40,729 nt of DNA, taken from NCBI GenBank assembly GCA_002396885.1, contig DGXY01000129.1, positions 26,298 through 67,026 on the forward strand. Reading direction: 5' to 3'. Numbering within the stretch: position 1 is the stretch's first letter; every line of letters starts with the position of its first letter. Below, one piece after another: positions 34,179 to 40,729 of the stretch. Under the pieces are notes generated by a model. That model had not been told where the DNA came from. It saw nothing but the letters and a program-made list of their open reading frames with translations, and searched no databases. The DNA is from Akkermansiaceae bacterium UBA5020. Its GTDB lineage: Bacteria > Verrucomicrobiota > Verrucomicrobiia > Verrucomicrobiales > DEV007. A program made the position numbers and the translations under genes.

Positions 34179-34207
34179 TCCAACCTCCCCAGCCCAAACC
34201 CATTTCA

Positions 34208-35617
34208 ATGAGTTACACCAACGAACGGGATGAAATAGCCGATTCGTTCGGCGTGCTACCCTCCCCCCGAGACAAGGGTTATTCGGAAGAGTTCGACCAC
34301 CCCGACTTGGCGACCCACGCGCCACAAGCGTTGTCAGCTCCAAGTGCCGCGGAGGCCCCTGCTCCGCTTCCCCTGCCCGAAATCAAAAAACCGGTGAAGC
34401 TCCGGCCGCCCGCCCATGTCGAGCCGCACCCCCACGACACCCCGCCTCCGCGCCGCCTCGAGACCATCCGGACCGTGCCGCAGGCGCCGCCCGATCCACT
34501 GCCCGGGACTCAGATTGATGATGAAGAATTCCTCGTTTACGAGGAGGGCGATTTGCCAGATTTTTCCGACTTCGATTTTCTACCGGCCGAAAAAGAAACG
34601 GCTCCCGCGCCGCGGGTGAAACAGGCCCCGGTGGGCGGATCGGACGCTTCCCGTCCACCAGCCCTCACACCCTTCCCCGCCTCGACACCGGTTTCACCCG
34701 CCGCCTTTCCGGCGACGGGGAGCGACGAGGAGAAATCGCCGAGCACCCGCCAAGCAACGCCAGCTCAAACGGCTCCATCCTCGGCTCCGATCCCGGCTTC
34801 CGTCGCGAGCGAACCCCGCCGCCGCGGACGACCCGAACGCCGCGAGGATCTTCATTTCGAGAGCGATCAATCCCTCGCCCACGCCGATACCAGTGCCCCG
34901 CTCCTCGAAACCCGGGGGCTCGTGAAAATCTACGACGGCCGCACCGTCGTGAACGGCGTCGACATCCGTGTCCGCCCCGGCGAGATCGTTGGACTCCTCG
35001 GCCCGAACGGAGCGGGCAAGACGACCAGTTTCTACATGATCGTCGGTCTCGTCCCGCCCAACGGCGGCCAGGTCCTCTTCAACGGCAATGATGTCACTCA
35101 CATGCCGATGTACAAACGCGCCCGCCTCGGTATGGGCTACCTGCCGCAGGAGGAGTCCATCTTCCGCAAGCTCACCGTCGAAGAGAACCTCATGGCCGTG
35201 CTCGAGACCCTCGACCTCTCGCGCAAGGATCGGCTCGCCCGTTGTCAGGATCTGCTCGAGCGTTTTTCCATCACCCACATCCGCAAGAACGTGGCCCTGA
35301 CTTGCTCGGGAGGTGAAAAGCGGCGCCTCACCATCGCCCGGTCCCTCGTCACCACCCCGAGCCTCCTCATGCTTGATGAGCCGTTTTCCGGCGTCGATCC
35401 CATCGCCGTGAACGAGATCCAGAACATCGTCGAAGATCTACGGAAGTCGGGACTGGCCATTCTCATCACCGATCACAACGCCCGCCAGACCCTCGAACTC
35501 GTCGACCGCGCCTACCTCATCTACGAGGGACGCGTCCTCCGCGAGGGCACGCGCGATTTCCTCATCAACGATCCCGTCAGCCGCGAACTCTATCTCGGGG
35601 ATCGCTTTACGATGTGA
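34208..35617 (+). CDS. lptB: LptB ATPase with a 230-residue disordered N-terminal extension
   Basis: 469 residues; the LptB ATPase proper is only the C-terminal ~240. There, LVKIYDGRTVVNGVDI, Walker A GPNGAGKTTSF, Q-loop LPQEESIFRKLT, signature CSGGEKRRLTIARSL (Cys for the usual Leu), Walker B LLMLDEPFSGVDP and the LITDHNARQTLEL H-loop match LptB closely. The first ~230 residues are Pro/Ala-rich and probably unstructured, with an acidic patch near 103-133 (DDEEFLVYEEGDLPDFSDFD) and a basic cluster just before the ATPase (EPRRRGRPERRE). No other start with LptB-like length has a better context, and codon bias is continuous, so the extension seems real. It powers LPS extraction from the inner membrane with LptFG. 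Confidence 0.88.
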   Translation: MSYTNERDEIADSFGVLPSPRDKGYSEEFDHPDLATHAPQALSAPSAAEAPAPLPLPEIKKPVKLRPPAHVEPHPHDTPPPRRLETIRTVPQAPPDPLPGTQIDDEEFLVYEEGDLPDFSDFDFLPAEKETAPAPRVKQAPVGGSDASRPPALTPFPASTPVSPAAFPATGSDEEKSPSTRQATPAQTAPSSAPIPASVASEPRRRGRPERREDLHFESDQSLAHADTSAPLLETRGLVKIYDGRTVVNGVDIRVRPGEIVGLLGPNGAGKTTSFYMIVGLVPPNGGQVLFNGNDVTHMPMYKRARLGMGYLPQEESIFRKLTVEENLMAVLETLDLSRKDRLARCQDLLERFSITHIRKNVALTCSGGEKRRLTIARSLVTTPSLLMLDEPFSGVDPIAVNEIQNIVEDLRKSGLAILITDHNARQTLELVDRAYLIYEGRVLREGTRDFLINDPVSRELYLGDRFTM

Positions 35618-35677
35618 TGCCCCGATGGGACGCGGTAGAGTCAAGCCTTTTCGTCGTCGAACGCAGGCATTGCGGGC

Positions 35678-35707
35678 TTGTCAAAACCCGGTGCCGTCTG
35701 GTACTCT
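35678..35707 (+). promoter_or_regulatory. Candidate sigma70-like promoter of hpf
   Basis: TTGTCA (35678-35683) and TACTCT (35702-35707) are separated by 18 bp, about 50 bp before the hpf ATG. A small hairpin GTCAGG-gattt-CCTGAC (35717-35733) lies in the resulting leader. This gives hpf its own promoter, downstream of the lpt operon. Confidence 0.45.
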
Positions 35708-35756
35708 TTTAGCGGAGTCAGGGATTTCCTGACGCACAACCAAAACCATACAAAAC

Positions 35757-36338
35757 ATGCAAGTCACCAACGTCAACCTGCCTATCATTGTCACCGGTCG
35801 CCATGTCTCCGTTACCGAGGCCATGCGCGAGTATGCCGAGAAGAAAGTGGCAGGCTTGCACCTCGATTACCCCAAGATCATCGAGGCCAAGGTCCTTCTC
35901 AACGTGGAACAGGATCGGCACATCGCGGAGATCATTCTCTTCTGCGCGAACCACATCGTCATCGAGGCCGACACCACTACCCAGGACATGTATGCCTCCA
36001 TCGACGAGACCATTTCGAAGATCGCGCGCCGCATGCGCAAGTTCAAAACGCGCATGCTGAAATCGCACCGCCCCGAGAAGAAGCGCAAGACCACCCGCCT
36101 CGTCCACGAGATGGTCTTCAACGCGGAGATCCCCGACGAGCCCGAGCACGAACACGAGCCGCACATCATCCACAAGGAGAAATACAAGATCAAACACCTC
36201 TTCCCCGACGAGGCGATCATGGACATGGAGATGAACGCAAAATCCTTCATCCTTTTCCACGACGCCAAGAGCGACCAGCTCGCCATCCTTTTCCGACGTG
36301 AAGACGGCGACTACGGGATGATCCCCGCAGTCGAGTGA
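35757..36338 (+). CDS. hpf: Ribosome hibernation-promoting factor, long form
   Basis: 193 residues. The N-terminal S30AE domain (LPIIVTGRHVSVTEAMREYA to about residue 100, with the basic helix KIARRMRKFKTRM) binds the decoding site of idle 30S subunits. A charged linker (EPEHEHEPHIIHKEKY) leads to the C-terminal domain (LFPDEAIMDMEMNAKSFILF) that dimerises ribosomes into 100S particles. This is the long HPF type of most non-enteric bacteria. The ATG at 35757 begins MQVTNVNLPI. It follows lptB by 139 bp, with its own candidate promoter, and is followed by a strong terminator. Confidence 0.95.
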   Translation: MQVTNVNLPIIVTGRHVSVTEAMREYAEKKVAGLHLDYPKIIEAKVLLNVEQDRHIAEIILFCANHIVIEADTTTQDMYASIDETISKIARRMRKFKTRMLKSHRPEKKRKTTRLVHEMVFNAEIPDEPEHEHEPHIIHKEKYKIKHLFPDEAIMDMEMNAKSFILFHDAKSDQLAILFRREDGDYGMIPAVE

Positions 36339-36358
36339 TCGGGCTTTCTTGACTCTCA

Positions 36359-36405
36359 GGGCGGGAACGTTTCTTTTTCAGAGCGCTTCCCGCCCTTCTT
36401 TTTTT
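36359..36405 (+). terminator. Rho-independent terminator after hpf
   Basis: GGGCGGGAA (36359-36367) pairs perfectly with TTCCCGCCC (36387-36395) over 9 bp and is followed by TTCTTTTTTT. It lies 20 bp after the hpf stop and just ahead of the L,D-carboxypeptidase start, separating the two. Confidence 0.85.
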
Positions 36406-36410
36406 CCAGA

Positions 36411-37319
36411 ATGAGTTTCCCGCTGCCCCGTCCCGTCCATGCCGGTTCGCGTCTCGCAGTCGTCGCGCCCGCCGGCCCCTTCAACGTGGAGGCTTTTTGT
36501 GCCGGACTCGGCTGGCTGAGGGAGCGATACGAGGTCAGCCATCGTCCCGACATCTTTGCCAAAACCGGTTACCTCGCCGGCGACGACGACCGCCGCCTTT
36601 CCGAATTGCTCGAAGCCCTCGCCGATCCGTCCGTCGATGCCATCGTTTGCGCACGCGGCGGATTTGGGACAACCCGCATTCTCCCCGGCATCGACGTGAG
36701 CCTCGTCCAGGCCGCGAACAAACTGGTCATCGGCTTCAGCGACATCACCGCCCTCCACGCGATCTGGGCCACGGCCGGACTACGGTCGGTCCACGCCCCC
36801 ATGGTCGCCGCCCTCGGAAAGGCCTCGGAGGAAATCCGCAGGCAGTGGATCGACACCGTCGAAAACCACGGAAAGGCACGCGCCTGGATGCTTTCCTCTC
36901 TCCATTCCTGCGATCATGACACCAGCGGCGTCCTCACCGGAGGCAACCTCGCCGTCCTTGGCGCGCTCCTCGGTAGCGGACACCAGCCAAGTCTTTCGGG
37001 ACGCGTCCTCTTCATCGAAGACGTCGGCGAGCGCCCCTACCGCGTCGATCGCGTCCTCACCTCGATGAAACAGGCGGGACTCTTCGAAGGCCTCGCCGGC
37101 CTCGTCGTCGGAGCCTTCACCGAAGGGGAACCTGGCACCGACGGCGTCACCACCGAAGAGGTCATCGCCGGACATTTCGCCGCTGCGCCATTCCCGGTGC
37201 TGACGGGGTTTCCCGCCGGTCACATCGACGAGAACGAGGCGATCCCCTTCGGGGCTACCGCACGGATCGAGGGGAATCGACTCGAGATCCTACCGCACTC
37301 CGCCGCCGATCTCACCTGA
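36411..37319 (+). CDS. L,D-carboxypeptidase (LdcA/MccF family, S66)
   Basis: 302 residues. Removes the terminal D-Ala from tetrapeptides during murein recycling; cytoplasmic, no signal peptide. The Ser-Glu-His triad is visible: S110 in VIGFSDITALH (nucleophile elbow), E203 in LFIEDVGERPYRVDR, H271 in FPAGHIDENEAIPFG. ARGGFGTTRIL near 81-91 is also a family block. It starts 73 bp after hpf beyond a terminator and runs into the L,D-transpeptidase gene on the other strand, their 3' ends overlapping by 8 bp. MccF-type immunity enzymes share this fold, but the recycling role is more likely. Confidence 0.9.
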   Translation: MSFPLPRPVHAGSRLAVVAPAGPFNVEAFCAGLGWLRERYEVSHRPDIFAKTGYLAGDDDRRLSELLEALADPSVDAIVCARGGFGTTRILPGIDVSLVQAANKLVIGFSDITALHAIWATAGLRSVHAPMVAALGKASEEIRRQWIDTVENHGKARAWMLSSLHSCDHDTSGVLTGGNLAVLGALLGSGHQPSLSGRVLFIEDVGERPYRVDRVLTSMKQAGLFEGLAGLVVGAFTEGEPGTDGVTTEEVIAGHFAAAPFPVLTGFPAGHIDENEAIPFGATARIEGNRLEILPHSAADLT

Positions 37320-37863
37320 CCTCGCCCGGAGCCGCGGGAGCGAGCGGAGCGTTCGCGATCTTCACCCGGGCGCCGTTGCCAACGATCTCGAAAAGGTCAA
37401 TGATGTCGAGCGAACGCATCCTCACACAACCATAACTCGCCGGCGTGCCGATGGTTCGTTCCTCGGGCGTGCCGTGGATGTAGATGTAGCGTTTGTAGGC
37501 GTTTGCGTTGTGGCTTTCCTGCCCTTTCAGCCAGAGAATCCGCGTGACAATGGGATCGCGTCCCGGCGCATCGGGCGGCAGCACTTCGCCGGTCGGCTTG
37601 CGGGATTTGAAGACCGCTCCGGCGGGCGCATCCTTGCCGATCTTCTTGGCGATGCGGAAGGCCCCGAGCGGGGTCTGATTGCTCCCCTTCCCATCACCCA
37701 GCCCGAACTTCGAAGTCGAAATCGGATACTCGCGGATGCGGATTCCTTCGCGGTAGACGGCCATGCGTTGCTCCGGCACGGAGATCTCGACGAGATGCTT
37801 TTCGTCGGTGATACAGGAGGTGAGGAGAAGGGCGAAAGCGCAGAAGGGAAGAAGGCGTTTCAT
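37312..37863 (-). CDS. L,D-transpeptidase (YkuD domain) lipoprotein
   Basis: 183 residues. The signal ends in a lipobox (FALLLTSC, Cys17), so it is a lipid-anchored envelope protein. The YkuD domain carries the catalytic set H130 in YIHGTPEE, S143/C146/R148 in ASYGCVRMRS. It would make 3-3 cross-links in peptidoglycan or attach proteins to it. The ATG at 37863 is directly before MKRLLPFCAF; the frame is open 28 codons upstream but lacks a signal. It overlaps the L,D-carboxypeptidase tail to tail by 8 bp and diverges from rtcB. The two enzymes compete for the same tetrapeptide, though they are on opposite sides of the membrane. Confidence 0.92.
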   Translation of the reverse strand: MKRLLPFCAFALLLTSCITDEKHLVEISVPEQRMAVYREGIRIREYPISTSKFGLGDGKGSNQTPLGAFRIAKKIGKDAPAGAVFKSRKPTGEVLPPDAPGRDPIVTRILWLKGQESHNANAYKRYIYIHGTPEERTIGTPASYGCVRMRSLDIIDLFEIVGNGARVKIANAPLAPAAPGEVR

Positions 37864-37964
37864 AAAAAGACGGGTGGAGAATTTACCCGCATTTTCCTCC
37901 GGACGCAACGTCCGCCCCAACTCTCCCGCTTGCGCGGAACGACGCAAAAGACGATTCTCCCCTC

Positions 37965-39563
37965 ATGCCACTCATCACCGGACAAACCCTCATTGAGGCC
38001 GGCTGGATTCCGGGTCCAAAGTTTCCGGCCCTCCTCGCAGCGGCGGCGGACTACGAGAGCCGCGGCATCCACGATGTCTCCTACCTCTTGAAGCTGCTCA
38101 AGCGCGACTTCGACAAGGACGTGCCTCGCCTCCGTCTTCGCGACGAGCCCGTTGCCTTTACCGAGGCGATCGCGGCCACCTGCGATCTCGACGAAGCGAA
38201 CCTCGCGGGGGTGCGGCGGTTCATGGACCAGCTCCTCCGCGTCCCGGTGATCGAATCGGGCGCGGTGATGCCCGACGCCTGTCCCGCCGGAGCCGCCACC
38301 GCAACGATTCCCGTGGGAGGAGCCATCGCCGTGAAGAACGCGATTCTTCCCGCGGCCCACAGCGCCGACATCTGCTGCTCGATGCACGCGAGTCTTTTCC
38401 GCTGCGGCGAAACGACCGCACGGATGCTCGATGATCTCGTCGCCTCGACCCGCTTCGGCTTCGGGGGACGCAAGGAAGAGGATCGCGTCGCTCACCGAGT
38501 CCTTGATGAAACGGTCTGGTCGAACCCGTTTCTCCGTGGCCTCGAAGAACACGCCGCCAAACACATGGCCGACCAGGGCGACGGGAATCACTTTGCCTAC
38601 CTCGGTAAAATCCGGGTGACACGTGGTTTTGTCAGGGCGCTCGACGAGGCGGGATACGAGGAGATCGCGCGGGCGATCCGCGACGCCTCCGGCGACCGTC
38701 TCGATGATCCTGACGGAGACACCTTTTATTCCCTCGTCACCCACCACGGTTCGCGCGGACTCGGGGCCCAGGTCTTCGCCCGTGGCCACAAGGCGGCGAT
38801 GCGAGAGACCGGCAAGATCGCAGACGGCATCCCCGACGCCGCGGCCTGGCTCGATGCAACCACGCCCGAGGGACAGGATTACTGGGAGGCGCTTCAGTAT
38901 GTCTCCCGCTGGACCAAGGCGAACCACGAATCCATCCACGCCCGTTTCCTCGAGCGCTCCGGCGCGATCCCCGTGACCGCCTTCGGCAACGAACACAACT
39001 TCGTCTGGAAACGGGGCGGGACCTACCTCCACGGCAAGGGCGCGACGCCCGCGTGGAAGGATGAAGCTGGGCGTCCCCTCCTCGGGCTCGTCCCCCTGAA
39101 CATGGCCGCGCCGATTCTGGTCACGTTAGGACGGGACAATCGGGAGTTTCTCAGCTTCGCCCCCCACGGAGCGGGACGGAACCAGTCGCGCACCGCGACG
39201 ATGCGCGAATTCCGCAAGGCCAACGGCGACACCGACGAGAAGGCGGTCGAGCGCGCCGTCGCCGCGGCAACGAAGGGACTCGACATCCGTTGGTATTACG
39301 GCAAGCCCGACTTGAGCGAGAGTCCCGTCGGCTACAAACCCGCCGCCCAGGTGCGGGCGCAGATCGAGCAATTCGGGCTCGCCGACATCGCCGCCGAGAT
39401 CACCCCGCTAGGATGCATCATGGCCGGGGATTCCGGTCCAGCGCCGTGGATGCGGAAGAAGGAAGAACTGACGCCGAAACAATTACGCCAGATCGAGCAC
39501 CGCGCCGATCGACGGAAAGACCGGCAGAAGATCCGGAAGTGGGAGGACGGAGAGGAGTTGTGA
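37965..39563 (+). CDS. RtcB-family RNA ligase, divergent
   Basis: 532 residues. RtcB joins 2',3'-cyclic phosphate or 3'-phosphate RNA ends to 5'-OH ends using GTP and Mn. Recognisable blocks: HSADICCSMHAS (C138 fits the metal-binding Cys of DxxC), DQGDGNHFAYLG (GGGNHF), LVTHHGSRGLGAQV (HSGSRGLG), NEHNFVWK, GKGATPAW, and FAPHGAGRNQSRT with the His that is guanylylated in RtcB. ESPVGYK near 445 matches the ES..AYK C-terminal block. Most metal and GMP ligands are present, but several motifs differ from E. coli RtcB (ICCSM for INCG, GDGNHF for GGGNHF). It could be a repair ligase of a distinct subfamily. It diverges from the L,D-transpeptidase over 101 bp. Confidence 0.87.
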   Translation: MPLITGQTLIEAGWIPGPKFPALLAAAADYESRGIHDVSYLLKLLKRDFDKDVPRLRLRDEPVAFTEAIAATCDLDEANLAGVRRFMDQLLRVPVIESGAVMPDACPAGAATATIPVGGAIAVKNAILPAAHSADICCSMHASLFRCGETTARMLDDLVASTRFGFGGRKEEDRVAHRVLDETVWSNPFLRGLEEHAAKHMADQGDGNHFAYLGKIRVTRGFVRALDEAGYEEIARAIRDASGDRLDDPDGDTFYSLVTHHGSRGLGAQVFARGHKAAMRETGKIADGIPDAAAWLDATTPEGQDYWEALQYVSRWTKANHESIHARFLERSGAIPVTAFGNEHNFVWKRGGTYLHGKGATPAWKDEAGRPLLGLVPLNMAAPILVTLGRDNREFLSFAPHGAGRNQSRTATMREFRKANGDTDEKAVERAVAAATKGLDIRWYYGKPDLSESPVGYKPAAQVRAQIEQFGLADIAAEITPLGCIMAGDSGPAPWMRKKEELTPKQLRQIEHRADRRKDRQKIRKWEDGEEL

Positions 39564-39587
39564 GGGAGGTTTCGAATCAAAACAGAT

Positions 39588-39672
39588 ATTCGCGGCTATT
39601 CGCGTTCCATTGGTGATCATTCGCGTTCCAATCCTTTAACGCGAATGGGCGCGAATACCCGCGAATTTTCGC
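39588..39672. repeat. Degenerate inverted repeat (ATTCGCG units)
   Basis: Left arm ATTCGCGGCTATTCGCG... with a third ATTCGCG copy (39588-39629). The right arm 39638-39672, AACGCGAATGGGCGCGAATA and onward, is its degenerate reverse complement. It fills the 133-bp gap between the convergent rtcB-like and squalene synthase genes. A related half-copy is at 21601-21626. Confidence 0.75.
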
Positions 39673-39696
39673 AAATCAAATGCGAAGAAATGGTTC

Positions 39697-40626
39697 CTAA
39701 CAAAACACCGCCCACACCGCGGACTTGAAGACCTCGCTCCGTGGAATCTTGATCCGCTCCCGCATCACCCGCTCCGAGCCCGCCTCCGCGAGCAGATCCA
39801 CCGTTTTCCCCGCCAACAAACGCGGCAACCTTGTGCAGAACCGAACGCGTGGATCGCGGACTTCTTTGAGGTAAGCGTCAGCCTCTTCCAAAAAGCCTCG
39901 GCAGACGCCGATCCATTTCTCAAAGACCGGCTTGATCACCTCCGCCGCGGGGATCCCCTGCCCGTTCCATCCCGCCGCCTTCAACTCATCGGCAGGCAGG
40001 TAACAACGGCCGCGCGGCAGATCCTCGTGCAGGTCGCGAAGGAGGTTCGTCAGTTGCAGGGCCTGACCGAGTTTGCGACCGCTCGTCAGCATCGCGGTGG
40101 CTTGCCCGGGTTTAGCGAAACGCTCCCCAAGAACAGTGAAGGCCGTCTTCGTCCAGAATTCCCCCACCGAACCCGCGACCCAGTAGGTGTATCGCAGCAG
40201 GTCGTCACCCGTCCGGCACGCGAAAGTTCCTTCGCCGAAGGCACTCAGATCCCAGGTCTGCCCGTGCAGAATCGTCAGCAGCACCTCGAAAAGATGCTCG
40301 CGCGGCGCGGGGTCGAGGGACCGGTAGGCTTTGATGAGTTCATCCGCCCGCGTCACGAGAACACGCTCGCCTTCATGCGACAAACGCCCGGCGATCGCAG
40401 TGGGATCCTTCGCAAAGCCTTCCCGGTTCCCTTGCACGATCAATCGCAATTCCTCGAGCCATGCGAGCCGCTCCGCTTCTTCCAAACCCGGCGCATCCGC
40501 CAAGGTATCGCTGAAGCGTGCGAGAAGATACCCCAGCGAAACCGGTTCCCGCATCTCCGCCGGAAGAAAGCGCAGGCTCAGATAGAACGAACGCGAGACG
40601 GATTTGAGAAGTTCATTGAGCGGCAT
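39697..40626 (-). CDS. Squalene/phytoene synthase family protein
   Basis: 309 residues. Head-to-head condenses two prenyl diphosphates. Both Asp-rich motifs are present: ARFSDTLADAPG (DxxxD, near residue 45) and LTNLLRDLHEDLPRGRCYLP (NxxRDxxED, near residue 190). SRSFYLSLRFLP at the N-terminus and the length fit bacterial squalene or hydroxysqualene synthases, and phytoene synthase cannot be excluded. The ATG at 40626 is preferred; the frame is open to 40719, but that part is an inverted repeat (CACGGAA units), not family sequence. No hopanoid or carotenoid partner gene is in the window. Confidence 0.85.
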   Translation of the reverse strand: MPLNELLKSVSRSFYLSLRFLPAEMREPVSLGYLLARFSDTLADAPGLEEAERLAWLEELRLIVQGNREGFAKDPTAIAGRLSHEGERVLVTRADELIKAYRSLDPAPREHLFEVLLTILHGQTWDLSAFGEGTFACRTGDDLLRYTYWVAGSVGEFWTKTAFTVLGERFAKPGQATAMLTSGRKLGQALQLTNLLRDLHEDLPRGRCYLPADELKAAGWNGQGIPAAEVIKPVFEKWIGVCRGFLEEADAYLKEVRDPRVRFCTRLPRLLAGKTVDLLAEAGSERVMRERIKIPRSEVFKSAVWAVFC

Positions 40627-40646
40627 TTGGCGCTGCTGGAAAGGCC

Positions 40647-40716
40647 CACGGAACACACGGAAACTCACGGAATCTTGGGTCATTCTGGTTTCGTTTTCCG
40701 TGTTATTCCGTGATGG
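40647..40716. repeat. Degenerate inverted repeat (CACGGAA / TTCCGTG units)
   Basis: Left arm 40647-40673 has three CACGGAA-type units; right arm 40694-40716 reads TTTTCCGTGTTATTCCGTG. It lies immediately upstream of the squalene/phytoene synthase start, so it sits in the promoter region or 5' leader. Confidence 0.7.
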
Positions 40717-40729
40717 CATGAAGTCGGTC

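Overview
The window is a GC-rich stretch (coding regions about 60-65% G+C by eye) from a diderm, LPS-making bacterium. The gene content (KdsA with an LptC/LptA/LptB export set, long-form HPF, MoxR-DUF58 pair, a divergent RtcB, a zinc-ribbon Ser/Thr kinase, squalene/phytoene synthase, TerB-like DUF533 protein) and the many degenerate intergenic inverted repeats fit the Verrucomicrobiota best. That placement is an inference from gene content, not from a marker-gene comparison. No tRNA, rRNA, CRISPR array or intact transposon was seen.

Layout. 1-8.2 kb: C-terminal end of ClpB, PEP carboxylase, a TPR protein, a small secreted protein, a secreted M23 peptidase and MnmA. 8.2-11.7 kb: a remnant of an Rpn/PD-(D/E)XK-type mobile nuclease, an orphan RbsA-type sugar ABC ATPase, a SpoU/RlmB-type rRNA methyltransferase and a DUF533 protein. 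11.8-18.65 kb: a compact minus-strand acyl-chain biosynthesis operon, in transcription order FabL-type enoyl reductase, FabG-type ketoreductase, acyl carrier protein, two-hotdog dehydratase, two ketosynthases, and a protein joining an AcpS-type phosphopantetheinyl transferase to an LpxL/HtrB-type acyltransferase. A good sigma70-like promoter lies just upstream. 18.85-19.07 kb: a structured RNA that resembles 6S RNA. 19.1-23.6 kb: rpmI-rplT-pheS-pheT. 23.9-27 kb: MoxR ATPase, DUF58 protein and a PIN toxin/antitoxin pair. 27.1-31.2 kb: a ClpX-like unfoldase lacking the zinc domain and a membrane Ser/Thr kinase. 31.4-36.3 kb: kdsA-lptC-lptA-lptB-hpf. 36.4-37.9 kb: L,D-carboxypeptidase and L,D-transpeptidase, tail to tail. 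38-40.6 kb: RtcB-like protein and squalene/phytoene synthase.

The most interesting locus is the 11.8-18.65 kb operon. Its ACP has the DFLDIVF-type helix II of rhizobial AcpXL. The order ACP, dehydratase, ketosynthase, ketosynthase, then LpxL-like acyltransferase parallels the rhizobial acpXL-fabZXL-fabF2XL-fabF1XL-...-lpxXL locus, which makes and attaches the very-long-chain fatty acid of lipid A. Here the set is more self-contained: it carries its own carrier-protein-activating domain (fused to the acyltransferase), its own ketoreductase and its own enoyl reductase. The dehydratase appears to be a single-chain pseudo-dimer with one composite active site, the Glu in the N-terminal hotdog and the His in the C-terminal one. 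Together with kdsA and lptCAB 13 kb away, this suggests a dedicated long or specialised acyl chain for the outer-membrane lipid. A dedicated non-LPS lipid or polyene remains possible.
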